NCBI RefSeq assembly: GCF_030811595.1
Contig: NZ_JAUSRB010000002.1
Span: 7,812,001-7,876,000, forward strand
Direction: 5' to 3'
DNA from: Streptosporangium brasiliense
Lineage (GTDB): Bacteria; Actinomycetota; Actinomycetes; Streptosporangiales; Streptosporangiaceae
Length of the DNA stretch: 64,000 nucleotides
The notes under the pieces were generated by a model that did not search any database, was not told the DNA's origin, and worked only from the letters and a program-made list of their open reading frames with translations. The position numbers and the translations under genes are program-made. Shown here in pieces: positions 34,567-46,154 of the stretch (position 1 is its first letter; the number at the start of each line of letters is the position of its first letter).

Positions 34567-35328
34567 ATGGAACACAGCGGCAAGGGGGATCCTGCACGCA
34601 GCCTGGCGCTGCTCTGGCGGACCAGCGAGCGGAGCAGCCGCAAGGGCAAGCCCGACCTGAGCGTGGACCGGATCGTGCGGGCCGGGATCGAGATCGCCGA
34701 CGGCGAGGGGCTGGCCGCGCTGTCGATGCGGCGCGTCGCCGAGCGGCTCGGGGTCGGCACCATGTCCCTCTACACCTACGTGCCGGGCAAGGCCGAGCTG
34801 CTCGACGTCATGCTCGACACCGTGTACGGCGAGACGGCCCGCCCCCAGGACGTCGTCGGGGGCTGGCGGGCCAGGCTCACGCTCGTCGCCCGGGAGAACT
34901 GGGAGCTGTGCCGCCGCCACCCGTGGATGCTGCAGGTCGACATCGGGCGTCCGCCGCTGGGCCCCAACCTCATGGCGAAATACGACTACGAGCTGGGCGC
35001 GATCGCCGGCACCGGCCTGACCGAGATCGAGATGGACTCCGTGCTCAGCCTGGTCCTGGGCCACGTGCACAGCACCGTGCGCGGCGCGGTGTCGGCCGCG
35101 CGGGTCGAGCAGGACACCGGCGTCACCGACGAGCAGTGGTGGCAGGCCCACCGGCCGGTCTTCGAGAAGATCTTCAACCCGGCCAGCTACCCGACGGCGG
35201 TCAGGGTCGGCGGGGCGGTGGGCCAGATCTACCAGGCCGCCTACGTCCCGTCCGAGCAGCTCTTCGAGTTCGGCCTGGAGCGGGTGCTCGACGGCGTCGA
35301 GATGCTCATCGCCAGGCGTCGCGGCTGA
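34567..35328 (+). CDS. TetR-family regulator
   Basis: A 253-residue regulator with an N-terminal extension, the HTH LAALSMRRVAERLGVGTMSLYTYV and PGKAELLDVMLD, and a C-terminal TetR_C_1-type domain (RRHPWMLQVDIGRPPLGPN, VLGHVHSTVRGAV). Relatives often repress drug exporters. Its 3' end overlaps the convergent GNAT gene by 23 bases. The only close divergent gene is the MOSC gene, and no clear operator was found. Confidence 0.88.
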   Translation: MEHSGKGDPARSLALLWRTSERSSRKGKPDLSVDRIVRAGIEIADGEGLAALSMRRVAERLGVGTMSLYTYVPGKAELLDVMLDTVYGETARPQDVVGGWRARLTLVARENWELCRRHPWMLQVDIGRPPLGPNLMAKYDYELGAIAGTGLTEIEMDSVLSLVLGHVHSTVRGAVSAARVEQDTGVTDEQWWQAHRPVFEKIFNPASYPTAVRVGGAVGQIYQAAYVPSEQLFEFGLERVLDGVEMLIARRRG

Positions 35329-35842
35329 TCCGGTAGAGCACGTGCGGCCGGAGCGGGCTGCCGGCCGCGACCCGGGGGTGGTCGAAGTCGTCGGCCGGGT
35401 CCCGGGTCATGCCGAGGCGCTCCATCACCGCCCGGGAGCGCAGGTTGACCACGGCCGTCATGGAGACGATCTCCTCCTGCCCCGCCGGGCCGAAGCCGTG
35501 GTCGAGCGCCGCCCGGGCCGCCTCGCCGGCGTAGCCGCGCCCCCAGGCGGAGCGGGCGAGCCGCCAGCCGACCTCCAGCGCCGGGGTGAAGGGCGCCTCG
35601 AACCTCTGCCACGCCAGCCCGGTGAACCCGATGAACTCCCCCGTGGCACGCACCTCCAGCGCCCAGAGCCCGTAGCCGTGCTCGTCGAACGCCGACTCGA
35701 TCCGCTCCACCATCGCGTCGGACCGCTCACGGCTCAGCGGCTCGGGGAAGTGCTCCATCACCTCGGGATCGGCGTTCATCGCCGCGAACGGCTCCCGATC
35801 GGCCTCGCGCCACCTGCGCATGATCAGACGTTCGGTCTCCAC
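35306..35842 (-). CDS. RimJ-like GNAT acetyltransferase
   Basis: A 178-residue protein opening VETERLIMRRWREADREPF, with DPEVMEHFPEPLSRERSDAM, FIGFTGLAW, and the acetyl-CoA loop WGRGYAGEAARAAL, as in RimJ/RimL-type N-acetyltransferases. Target unknown. GTG 35842 has GGAGAGG upstream. It overlaps the convergent TetR gene by 23 bases at their 3' ends. Confidence 0.88.
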   Translation of the reverse strand: METERLIMRRWREADREPFAAMNADPEVMEHFPEPLSRERSDAMVERIESAFDEHGYGLWALEVRATGEFIGFTGLAWQRFEAPFTPALEVGWRLARSAWGRGYAGEAARAALDHGFGPAGQEEIVSMTAVVNLRSRAVMERLGMTRDPADDFDHPRVAAGSPLRPHVLYRISRDAWR

Positions 35843-36039
35843 CGCACCTCTCCTCGGGTCCTCGGGTCGTCGGCCCCCGCGGCGGCCGCGTGGGGACCGC
35901 GCCACGGGAGCATACGGAAACGGGCGGCCGGCCGCGCCGGAGGGCCGTGACCTGCGGGGCGGCCGAACCGCCCGGCCACATCCGACACGCCGGGGCCCAG
36001 GGGTGGAATAACTACCGGCGGACGTCAGTTAGAGTAATC

Positions 36040-36198
36040 GTGCCGATGTGGTTTGTGTCCCCCGGGCCGCAAATTACCGCCTTCACGGAATACCGTTCGG
36101 CTGGAGCCGTGTTGTGCCTCTCGCCGAGGAGGCGACCGCCACATCGGCACTAGACGTCCGCCCCACGGGTGCTCCGGCACCCGTGGGGCGTTCTGTTT
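36040..36198 (+). ncRNA. candidate structured small RNA with intrinsic terminator
   Basis: GTGCCGATGTGG (36040-36051) is perfectly complementary to CCACATCGGCAC (36139-36150) and closes a 111-base element. Inside are at least two more helices: CACGG...CCGTG (36083-36110 region) and GCCTC...GAGGC near 36117-36134. A terminator follows at 36161. A -10-like TAGAGT (36030-36035) lies 4 bases before the 5' end. There is no open frame with a ribosome site. The layout does not match 6S RNA, SRP RNA, tmRNA, 6C or a riboswitch I recognise. It could be an independent small RNA or the leader of the plsC gene. Confidence 0.6.
36161..36198 (+). terminator. strong intrinsic terminator of the small RNA
   Basis: CCCCACGGGTGC pairs perfectly with GCACCCGTGGGG around a TCCG tetraloop (36161-36188), followed by CGTTCTGTTT. 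A 12-bp stem with a U-rich tail is rare in this GC-rich genome. Confidence 0.8.
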
Positions 36199-36335
36199 CT
36201 CCGGCTCCGCCCAGAAAAGGGGCGCGACTTTGGAGGAGGGCTACAAAGCTGGGGGCTCCGCTTGTGCGGCTGCGCACACCTGCCGCCCGTCGAGCCACCA
36301 CCTAGTGTGGTGAACCCGTCTCATGAGGAGAGCCC

Positions 36336-36986
36336 GTGCTCTATCGCCTGACCAAGATCGTCAGCACTCCTTTCCTGCAACTGCTGTGGCCCACCGAGGT
36401 CACCGGGGCAGAGCACGTGCCCTCTTCGGGCCCGGCCATCCTGGCCTCCAACCACCTGTCGGTCCTCGACTCGACCTTCCTGCCTCTGGTGCTGCCGCGC
36501 CAGGTCCGCTTCGTCGCCAAGGCCGAATACTTCACCGGCAACCCCGTCACCGCGGCGTGGATGCGGGCCACCGGCCAGCTCAGCATCGACCGGCAGAGCC
36601 CCACCGCGGCCCAGGACATGCTGGACACGGCCGCGCGGGTGCTCAAGGACGGCGAGCTGTTCGGGATCTACCCGGAGGGCACCCGCTCCCCCGACGGCCG
36701 CCTCTACCGGGGAAAGGTCGGGGTCTCCTGGCTGGCCCTGGCCACCGGGGCGCCGGTGATACCGGTGGCGATGACCGGCACCGACAAGGTGCTCCCGATC
36801 GGCGCCTCGGTGCCCAAGCTGGGCCGGGTCGGGGTGCGGATCGGCAAGCCGATGACGTTCACCGGCTCGGAGACCAGCGCGCGCGACCGGCGCCGGGTCA
36901 CCGACGAGATCATGGCGGCGATCCGGGACCTGTCCGGGCAGGAGTACGTACCGAGCTACACCCCCGCCCGCGGCCAGGCCAAATGA
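36336..36986 (+). CDS. plsC: 1-acyl-sn-glycerol-3-phosphate acyltransferase (PlsC family)
   Basis: A 216-residue membrane-associated acyltransferase that makes phosphatidate. The catalytic HX4D is H40-x4-D45 (SNHLSVLDSTF), the second motif FVAKAEYFTG, and the substrate-binding EGTRSPDG is at about residue 108. GTG 36336 has AGGAGAG 4 bases upstream. The promoter is probably the TAGTGT at about 36303-36308. It lies downstream of the small RNA terminator and 70 bases before the penicillin-binding protein gene. Paralogues acting on other lysolipids cannot be excluded. Confidence 0.9.
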   Translation: MLYRLTKIVSTPFLQLLWPTEVTGAEHVPSSGPAILASNHLSVLDSTFLPLVLPRQVRFVAKAEYFTGNPVTAAWMRATGQLSIDRQSPTAAQDMLDTAARVLKDGELFGIYPEGTRSPDGRLYRGKVGVSWLALATGAPVIPVAMTGTDKVLPIGASVPKLGRVGVRIGKPMTFTGSETSARDRRRVTDEIMAAIRDLSGQEYVPSYTPARGQAK

Positions 36987-37056
36987 TCATTTTCCGGAGT
37001 GCGCAGCGGGGGCCGCGCTAGGCTGCGCCCTTGGACTAGAGACTGGGGGTAGTCAG

Positions 37057-38688
37057 GTGCCACGTGGTAGGACGATCGCGATCACATCGGTGACGGCCGT
37101 ACTGGTGGCGGGGGCCGCCGGGGGCGGGGCCTGGTGGTTCCTGCACACCCGGGGGACCCCCCTGGAGACCGCCCAGCGTTTCACCCAGGCGTGGCAGCGC
37201 GCCGACCTGGCCGCCATGCGCGCCGAGCTCGGCGTGGCCGACCCCGCCTTCGGCCGGCCGTACGAGGACATGCGCAAGAGCCTGGCGGTCGAGGCCACCA
37301 CGGTGCGGCTCGACTCGGTGCGCGAGACCGGCGACGACACCGGCCAGGCCGCCTACACCGCCACGCTGAAGCTGAAGAACATCGGCGAGTGGAGTTACTC
37401 CGGCGTCCTCGACCTGGCCGTCGTCGACCGCAACTGGCGGGTCAAGTGGTCTCCGAAGGCCGTCCACCCCGACCTGACCGACGGCGGCACGTTCGCGCTG
37501 AAGACCAAATGGCCCGCGCGGGCGGGGATCGTCGCCGCCGGCGGCGAGCGCATCGACGGCGGCGACGCGGGCGGCTCGGTGCAGCAGCTCGTCGGCTACC
37601 TCGACAAGGCCACCGCCAAGGACGTCAAGGCGCTCGGCTCCTCCTACAAGGTGGGTGACGCGATCGGCCGGGGCGGGTTGCAGGAGACCTTCCAGCAGCG
37701 CCTGGCGGGCAGCCCCACCACCGAGATCCAGCTCGTCGGCGCCGACAAGAAGACCGTCAAGTCCCTGGGCAAGATCGAGGGAGAGAGCGGCGAGGCCGTG
37801 GAGACCAGCCTGGACCTGCGGGTCCAGCGGGCCGCCGCCGACGCGGTGCGCGACCTGAAGCAGACCGCCTCCCTGGTCGCGATCAAGCCGTCCTCCGGCG
37901 AGATCCTCGCCGTAGTGAACAACCAGGGTGGTTTCAACCGCGCCCTGGACGGCGCCTACCCTCCCGGCTCGACCTTCAAGGCCATCACCGCCGTCGGCCT
38001 GCTGGCCGAGGGGATGACCCCCGGCGAGCGGACCACCTGCCCCAAGGACGTCAACGTCGGCGGCCTGCCGATCCGCAACTCCCATCACGCCGGATACGGC
38101 TCGGTGACCTTCTCCGACTCCTTCGCCTACTCCTGCAACACCACCTTCGCCCCGCTGGCCCGGCAGCGGCTGAGCGCCGACAAGCTGCTGAGCACCGCGG
38201 AGCTGTTCGGCTTCAACAAGCCGCTCGGCATCGGCGTCCCGGCGGCCAAGGGCAGCATCCCCAAGGCCCGCAACGACGCCGAGCTCGCCGCGCAGTCCTT
38301 CGGCCAGGACCGGATCACCGCCAGCCCGCTGCTGATGGCCTCGGTCGCCGCCGCGCTGGCCGACGGCACCTGGCGCCCGCCGACGCTGGTCCCCTCCATG
38401 GAGCAGAAGGCCGAGCCGCAGGAGCTCCCGGAGGGCGTCACGTCCCCGATGCACCAGATGATGTCCGCGGTGGTCACCAAGGGCACCGCCAAGGACGCGG
38501 GCCTGCCGTCCGGCACCCGCGGCAAGACCGGCACCGCCGAGTACGGCGCGCAGGACGCGCTGAAGACCCACGCCTGGTTCATGGGCTTCCGGGGCGACCT
38601 GGCCTTCGCGGTCATCGTGGAGGAGGGCTCGGGCGGTGGCGCGGTCGCCGCCCCGGTGGCCGCGGACTTCCTGCGCGCTCTGGGCTGA
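37057..38688 (+). CDS. class B penicillin-binding protein (transpeptidase)
   Basis: A 543-residue protein. An N-terminal helix (IAITSVTAVLVAGAAGGGAW) anchors it. Residues 30-140 form a MecA_N/NTF2-like domain (ETAQRFTQAWQRADLAAMRAEL), and then comes a transpeptidase domain with SxxK as S-T-F-K at about 306-309 (YPPGSTFKAI), SxN as SCN in SYSCNTTF, and KTGTAEYG at about 490. It cross-links peptidoglycan and is a beta-lactam target. The N-terminal domain resembles that of beta-lactam-insensitive PBP2a-type proteins, which is suggestive but not proof of resistance. A GTG start is used. Confidence 0.9.
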   Translation: MPRGRTIAITSVTAVLVAGAAGGGAWWFLHTRGTPLETAQRFTQAWQRADLAAMRAELGVADPAFGRPYEDMRKSLAVEATTVRLDSVRETGDDTGQAAYTATLKLKNIGEWSYSGVLDLAVVDRNWRVKWSPKAVHPDLTDGGTFALKTKWPARAGIVAAGGERIDGGDAGGSVQQLVGYLDKATAKDVKALGSSYKVGDAIGRGGLQETFQQRLAGSPTTEIQLVGADKKTVKSLGKIEGESGEAVETSLDLRVQRAAADAVRDLKQTASLVAIKPSSGEILAVVNNQGGFNRALDGAYPPGSTFKAITAVGLLAEGMTPGERTTCPKDVNVGGLPIRNSHHAGYGSVTFSDSFAYSCNTTFAPLARQRLSADKLLSTAELFGFNKPLGIGVPAAKGSIPKARNDAELAAQSFGQDRITASPLLMASVAAALADGTWRPPTLVPSMEQKAEPQELPEGVTSPMHQMMSAVVTKGTAKDAGLPSGTRGKTGTAEYGAQDALKTHAWFMGFRGDLAFAVIVEEGSGGGAVAAPVAADFLRALG

Positions 38689-38701
38689 GGCCCCACGGCG
38701 G

Positions 38702-38730
38702 CCCGCCCGGCCGTCGCACCGCCGGGCGGG
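38702..38730. terminator. terminator between PBP and DUF3040 genes
   Basis: CCCGCCCGG (38702-38710) pairs with CCGGGCGGG (38722-38730), directly after the PBP stop and just before the stop of the convergent DUF3040 gene. Confidence 0.6.
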
Positions 38731-38734
38731 AGCG

Positions 38735-39016
38735 CTACAGCGGGAGCGCGGCGGCCTCGTGCCGCAGGACCAGGACGAGCAGGGTGGTGATCAAGGTCGC
38801 GATCAGCACCCAGCTGACCATGATGATGACCGTCGAGCGGCGGGGGGCCCGGCCGGACCCCCTGTCCTTCTTCGCGTCACGCCTGCGGCGGCCGTGCTCC
38901 TTGCGCTGGACACGCTCGTTGAACGACTCGAGCCGTGCCGCCAGCCGCGGGTCCTCATCGATGAGGTGCCGCTCGATCTGCAGCAGTAGTCGCTCCTCGT
39001 CCTGCGACCAGGCCAT
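38735..39016 (-). CDS. DUF3040 small membrane protein
   Basis: A 93-residue protein: MAWSQDEERLLLQIERHLIDEDPRLAARLESF at the N-terminus is the DUF3040 pattern. It is followed by a strongly basic middle (EHGRRRRDAKKDRG) and a single C-terminal helix (TVIIMVSWVLIATLITTLLVLVL). Function is unknown. ATG 39016 is chosen over 39082 because the DUF3040 consensus starts there. Confidence 0.85.
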   Translation of the reverse strand: MAWSQDEERLLLQIERHLIDEDPRLAARLESFNERVQRKEHGRRRRDAKKDRGSGRAPRRSTVIIMVSWVLIATLITTLLVLVLRHEAAALPL

Positions 39017-39150
39017 GCCGTACCTCCCCGGAACGCAAGGCGTGTGCGGGTTTCCTGCCCAATCGTGAAGATCGTTATCCATTCCGAGCCCTGCGATTTA
39101 CCGCTTCTTTCCGCGCCCACCACCTGCCCCGGCGCGGCCGTCCCCGCGGG

Positions 39151-39336
39151 GCGTCCGGCCGCGCCCGGCGGAGCGTCCGGCCACGCACGGCGGAGCGTCC
39201 GGCCACGCACGGCGGAGCGTCCGGCCACGCACGGCGGAGCGTCCGGCCACGCCCGGCGGAGCGTCCGGCCACGCCCGGCGGGGCGTCCGGCCACGCACGG
39301 CGGAGTGCCCGGCCGCGCCCGGCGGGGCGTCCGCTA
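39151..39336. repeat. 22-bp tandem repeat, about 8.5 copies
   Basis: The unit begins GCGTCCGGCCACGCACGGCG and recurs at 39151, 39173, 39195, 39217, 39239, 39261, 39283, 39305 and partly 39327. Units differ mainly at one or two positions (ACGCACGG versus GCGCCCGG). Being 22 bp long it cannot keep a reading frame. The array ends exactly at the stop codon of the histidine kinase gene. It is a likely variable-number repeat. Confidence 0.85.
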
Positions 39337-40730
39337 GGCGGTCGCCTCCGGTGCGCCCAGGCCGCCGCCTCGGGTCCCGGCCAGCGCGAGCCGTAACACG
39401 AACCGGGCCCCTCGCGGGCTGTCGGCGACGTACAGGCGCCCGCCGTAGGCCGACGCGATCCCCTTGGAGATCGCCAGCCCCAGGCCGCTCCCTCCGGCGT
39501 CCCTGTTGCGGGAGGCGTCCAGGCGGGTGAACCTGTCGAACACCCGCTCCCGGTCGGCCGGCGCGATCCCGTCGCCGTCGTCGATCACCTCCAGGACCGC
39601 CTCCCCCTCCTCCGCGCAGACCCTCACGACGATCTCCCGGTCCGCGTGCCGCTCGGCGTTGGCCAGCAGATTGGTCAGCAACCTCGCCATCTTGAGACGG
39701 TCCGCGCGCACGACCACCCCGTCCGCCCGCTCGATCCTGATCGGCACGTGCCCGCGACGGCCGGTGACCTCCTCCTCGACGAACCGGCCGAGGTCGAGCG
39801 GCTCCACCCGGTCCGAGAGCGCCCCGGCGTCGAGTCTGGCGAGCTCCAGCAGATCGCCGACGACCTCCTGCAGGCGCTCGACATCGCTCAGCGCCGCACG
39901 CGCGGTCTTCTCCCAGGGTTCCTCGCCGGGAGCGCCCAGGGCCACCTCCAGCCGGGTGCGCAGCCCGGTGATGGGGCTGCGCAGGTCGTGGGAGGCGTCG
40001 GAGACGAACCGCCGCTGGTTCTCCACGGCGTGCTGGAGGCGGTCGAGCGTGGAGTTCATCGTCTTGGCCAGCGCCGCCACCTCGTCGCCGGTGTCCGGCA
40101 CCGGGACCCTCCGGCCCAGGCCCGTCGCGGTGATCTCGGCGGTCTCGGCCCTGATCGCCTCGACCGGGCGCAGGGCCCGGCCCACGGTCCGCCAGGTGCC
40201 CACGATGCCGCACAGGAGGACGAACAGCAGCAGCAGTGCCAGGACCGACGGCAGGATCCATCCCGTGAAGTAGGGCACCGGCGCCGCCGCGTAGATCAGC
40301 ACCTCTCCGTAGTAGGCGGTCCTGATGAGCACTCCGACGAGCTTGCCGCAGGGGTGAGGTAGGGGCCGCACAGCTCGCCGTCCACCCGGCTGTCGCCGGC
40401 GACGGGGACGAGGTGGGAGATCCGCGGGACGCCCGCCAACTCGGCGCCGGCCGCGATGACCCGGCCGTCACCCGGCCTGACCACCTGGATCAGGGACACC
40501 CCGCCCGGCCCGGTGGGGATCGGATCCGGCGCCGGGTTCCTGTAGAGGTGCACGCCGGTCATGCGCGCGGCCTGCGCCGCCTCCGCGGTGGCCCGGTCTC
40601 CCGCGTCGTCGCGCATGTGGGCCACCAGCACCGCGAAGGTCAGCCCGAGGATCACCGCCGTGATCGCCATGTTGACGCTCACGGCCCGGCCGCGCACCGA
40701 GCGCAGCAGCCGCCGCCACCTAGCCACCAT
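39334..40730 (-). pseudogene. sensor histidine kinase split by a frameshift
   Basis: From ATG 40730 the frame encodes the first membrane helix (MAITAVILGLTFAVLVAHM) and a sensor domain reaching GELCGPYLTP. From there coding continues in another frame as CGKLVGVLIRTAYYGEVLIY, the second helix (LPSVLALLLLFVLLCGIVG), a HAMP domain, the H-box FVSDASHDLRSPITGLRTRL, N-box NLLANAERHAD, and G-boxes DDGDGIAP and GGSGLGLAISKGI. The break is at the GGGG run at 40351-40354; one missing C on the coding strand would explain it. The protein would otherwise be a normal-length kinase of about 465 residues. It is either a decaying gene or a sequencing error. Confidence 0.8.
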
Positions 40731-40809
40731 CGGCCGCCCGGGCCGTCACAGAGCCGCCGGCCACCGCCCCGCACGGCGCCCAGGCGGCTTCGACGATGCG
40801 TACCCGCAT
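40720..40809 (-). pseudogene. possible stump of the partner response regulator
   Basis: A 29-codon frame, MRVRIVEAAWAPCGAVAGG and ten more, starts like an OmpR-type receiver (Met-Arg-Val-x-Ile-Val-Glu). Its stop overlaps the kinase start exactly as response-regulator genes usually do. The rest of the 220-residue protein is missing, which suggests an internal deletion. The resemblance covers only seven residues. Confidence 0.4.
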
Positions 40810-40906
40810 GTCACAAGCATTCCAGCCAGGCTTTGAGTGCACCCCATCCCCCCGGGCATCCCCGCTCCCGCCTGCCCGGCGGTGCGGCTCACCCGTCACG
40901 GAGGAC

Positions 40907-40940
40907 GGGTGGTTAATCCCCTAAAGGGTACTAACCACCC
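40907..40940. promoter_or_regulatory. long inverted repeat upstream of the 39-residue gene
   Basis: GGGTGGTTA (40907-40915) pairs with TAACCACCC (40932-40940), with an inner CCC/GGG helix. It lies between the divergent kinase remnant and the small basic gene and could be an operator or a transcript hairpin. Confidence 0.5.
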
Positions 40941-40988
40941 TGATACGAATAAACAGGCTTATTGTCTGACTTAGCAATTGGGGGGACC

Positions 40989-41108
40989 GTGGCAGACGCC
41001 AAGAAGAAATCCGCCAAAGCCTCGGGCAAGCAGAAGAAGGCCGCGATCAAGGCGGTGCGCACGGCCAAGCAGGCCAAACGGAAGGATAAACACTCCGAAA
41101 ACCCATAA
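40989..41108 (+). CDS. 39-residue lysine-rich protein
   Basis: GTG 40989, preceded by GGGGGG, starts a 39-residue peptide (VADAKKKSAKASGKQKKAAI then KAVRTAKQAKRKDKHSENP) with about one third Lys or Arg. Codon use matches neighbouring real genes. The composition suggests nucleic-acid binding or ribosome association; no family is recognised. It has its own AT-rich promoter region (40940-40980) with an inverted repeat upstream. Confidence 0.6.
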   Translation: MADAKKKSAKASGKQKKAAIKAVRTAKQAKRKDKHSENP

Positions 41109-41209
41109 ACCGGTCAAGGTGCTCGGAACGGACCGGGTGCCCGCAACCGTGAAATCATGATCGGGCGACCGGAGCACGCCCCCCGGTCACCCGATCATGG
41201 AGTGACACG

Positions 41210-44339
<3,130 letters not shown>

Positions 44340-44368
<29 letters not shown>

Positions 44369-45293
44369 GCCGGCCGGCCAGCGCCCTGATCTCCCCGCGC
44401 AGCCCGTCCGGCGTGATCACGGTGAACGGCCAGCCGAGCCCGGCCAGCATCTGCGCCATCCCGTCCAGCCGCTCGGCCCTGGTCTCCAGCAGGATCCCGT
44501 CGGCGGTCTCGGTCAGCGTCGCCGTCGAGGCGGGGATCCTCCCCCGCGCCTCCTCCATGGTGGTGGCCAGCAGCACCTTCACCTCGTGCCGGTAGGGCAC
44601 CGCCGACAGCGATCCGACCACGTGCGCGACGGGGTCGAAGCCGTCCGGGGCGTCGAAGGAGCGCCCGGTCCCCGCGGCGCTCGCCACCCGGTCCACCCGG
44701 AAGGTCCTCACCTCCCCGCTGCCGTGGTCGAACCCGGCGACATACCAGCGGCCGGAGTGGAAGACGATGCCGTAGGGGTCCAGGTCGCGCTCGGAGGGCT
44801 CGCCCCGCCAGGACCGGTAGGCCAGCCGCACCGTCTGCCCGCGCCGGACGGCGTCGGCGAGCGCGAGCAGCGGCCCGGCCTTCGGGGCGCTCGCGGGCGC
44901 CGGCTCCCGGGTGTGCTCCAGCGTCGCCGACACCGCGGCGACCCGCTCGCGCAGCGCCTGCGGCAGCACCCGCTGGATCTTGGCAAGCGCGCTCTCGGTC
45001 GCCGTCTCCCCCACCGCGAGGCCGGTCCGCCGTCCGGCCAGCAGGCCCAGCACCACGGCGGTGGCCTCGTCGTCGGTGAGCATCAGCGGCGGCAGCTTGT
45101 AGCCCGGCAGGAGCCGGTAGCCGCCGTGGCGCCCGCGCTCGGCCTCCACCGGGACCCCGAGTTCGGACAGCCGCACCGCGTAGCGGCGCACCGTGCGCTC
45201 GTCCACCTCCAGCCGGGCGGCGAGCTCGGGTCCGGTCAGACCCGGCCGGGCCTGCAGGAGTTCCAGTAGCGCGAGCACGCGGGTGACGGTCAT
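44340..45293 (-). CDS. WYL-domain transcriptional regulator
   Basis: A 317-residue regulator. The winged HTH is [24 protein letters not shown] with [20 protein letters not shown], and the WYL domain has [23 protein letters not shown] at about residues 190-212. The late WCX region reads [14 protein letters not shown]. It is divergent from the alpha/beta hydrolase gene, an arrangement very common for this subfamily, so it probably controls it. The 80-base gap holds GGAC-N7-GTCC (45313-45327), a possible operator. Confidence 0.9.
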
Positions 45294-45373
45294 CGGAGAT
45301 TCCTCAGAAATCAGGACGGGTTCTGTCCGGATTCGATCTTATGTTGAAACCAGTCGAAAGAAGAGAGAACGCG

Positions 45374-46120
45374 ATGAGCACATATGTTCTGGTCCCCGGT
45401 TTCTGGCTCGGCGCATGGGCGTGGGAGAAGGTCGTCCCGGCGCTGCGCGAGGCCGGCCACGACGTCCGCCCGGTCACCCTCACCGGGCTCGGCGACCGGG
45501 CGCACCTGGCCGGCCCCGAGGTCGACCTGGAGACGCACATCCAGGACATCGTCGGCACCATCGTCTCCGCGGACCTGCGCGAGGTGATCCTCGTCGGCCA
45601 CAGCGGCGCCAGCGCCGCGGTCACGGGCGCGGCCGACCGGATCCCCGAGCGCGTCGCCCGGCTCGTCTACCTCGACTGCGGCCCCGTGCCCGACGGCATG
45701 ACGTTCATGGACCTCAACGAGCCCGACTGGAAGGCGTTCATCGAGACGCGGGTCGCCGAGCAGGGGGGCGGGACGAGCTATCCGCTGATCTCCTGGGAGG
45801 AGCAGGAACAGGCCGGAGCGAGCCTGGAGGGGCTGGGCGAGGCCGAACGCGAGTGGTTCGCCTCCCGCGCGGCGGCTCAGCCGTACGGCACCATGACCCA
45901 GCCGCTGACGCTGAAGGGCGGCGTGGACGGGCTGCCCAAGACGCTCCTCGCCTGCTCGTTGCCGCTGGAGCAGGTCCACGCGATGATCGCGGCCGGCCAT
46001 CCGCTCTTCGCGGCGCTCGCCGGGCCGGAGTGGAGCTTCGACGCGGTGCCCACCGGCCACTGGCCGATGTTCTCCAAGCCCGCGGAGACCGCGGCCGCGC
46101 TCGCCGCGCTGGGGCACTGA
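45374..46120 (+). CDS. alpha/beta hydrolase
   Basis: A 248-residue hydrolase. The oxyanion region is LVPGFWLGAWAWEKV, the nucleophile elbow GHSGAS carries the catalytic Ser, and the catalytic His lies in PTGHWPMFSKPAE near the C-terminus; an acid is likely after strand 6. The pattern matches the salicylate-esterase/hydroxynitrile-lyase-like branch. ATG 45374 has AAGAGAG upstream. The promoter is shared with a divergent WYL regulator, and a 29-base hairpin follows the stop. Confidence 0.88.
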   Translation: MSTYVLVPGFWLGAWAWEKVVPALREAGHDVRPVTLTGLGDRAHLAGPEVDLETHIQDIVGTIVSADLREVILVGHSGASAAVTGAADRIPERVARLVYLDCGPVPDGMTFMDLNEPDWKAFIETRVAEQGGGTSYPLISWEEQEQAGASLEGLGEAEREWFASRAAAQPYGTMTQPLTLKGGVDGLPKTLLACSLPLEQVHAMIAAGHPLFAALAGPEWSFDAVPTGHWPMFSKPAETAAALAALGH

Positions 46121-46125
46121 GATCG

Positions 46126-46154
46126 CGGTGGGGGCGGACGGTCCGCCCCCACCG
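46126..46154 (+). terminator. terminator after the alpha/beta hydrolase
   Basis: A perfect 14-bp stem, CGGTGGGGGCGGAC against its complement around one G, begins 6 bases after the stop codon. Confidence 0.65.

Noticed and set aside
36040-36198. tRNA, 6S RNA or SRP RNA
   Set aside because: No acceptor/anticodon layout, no SRP tetraloop motif, and the closed element is much shorter than 6S RNA.
39151-39336. CRISPR array
   Set aside because: The 22-bp units are contiguous without spacers and there are no cas genes.
39098-40471. Minus-strand 457-codon frame through the tandem repeat and kinase
   Set aside because: It is the wrong frame of the histidine kinase fused to the 22-bp repeat; kinase motifs are in the other frames.
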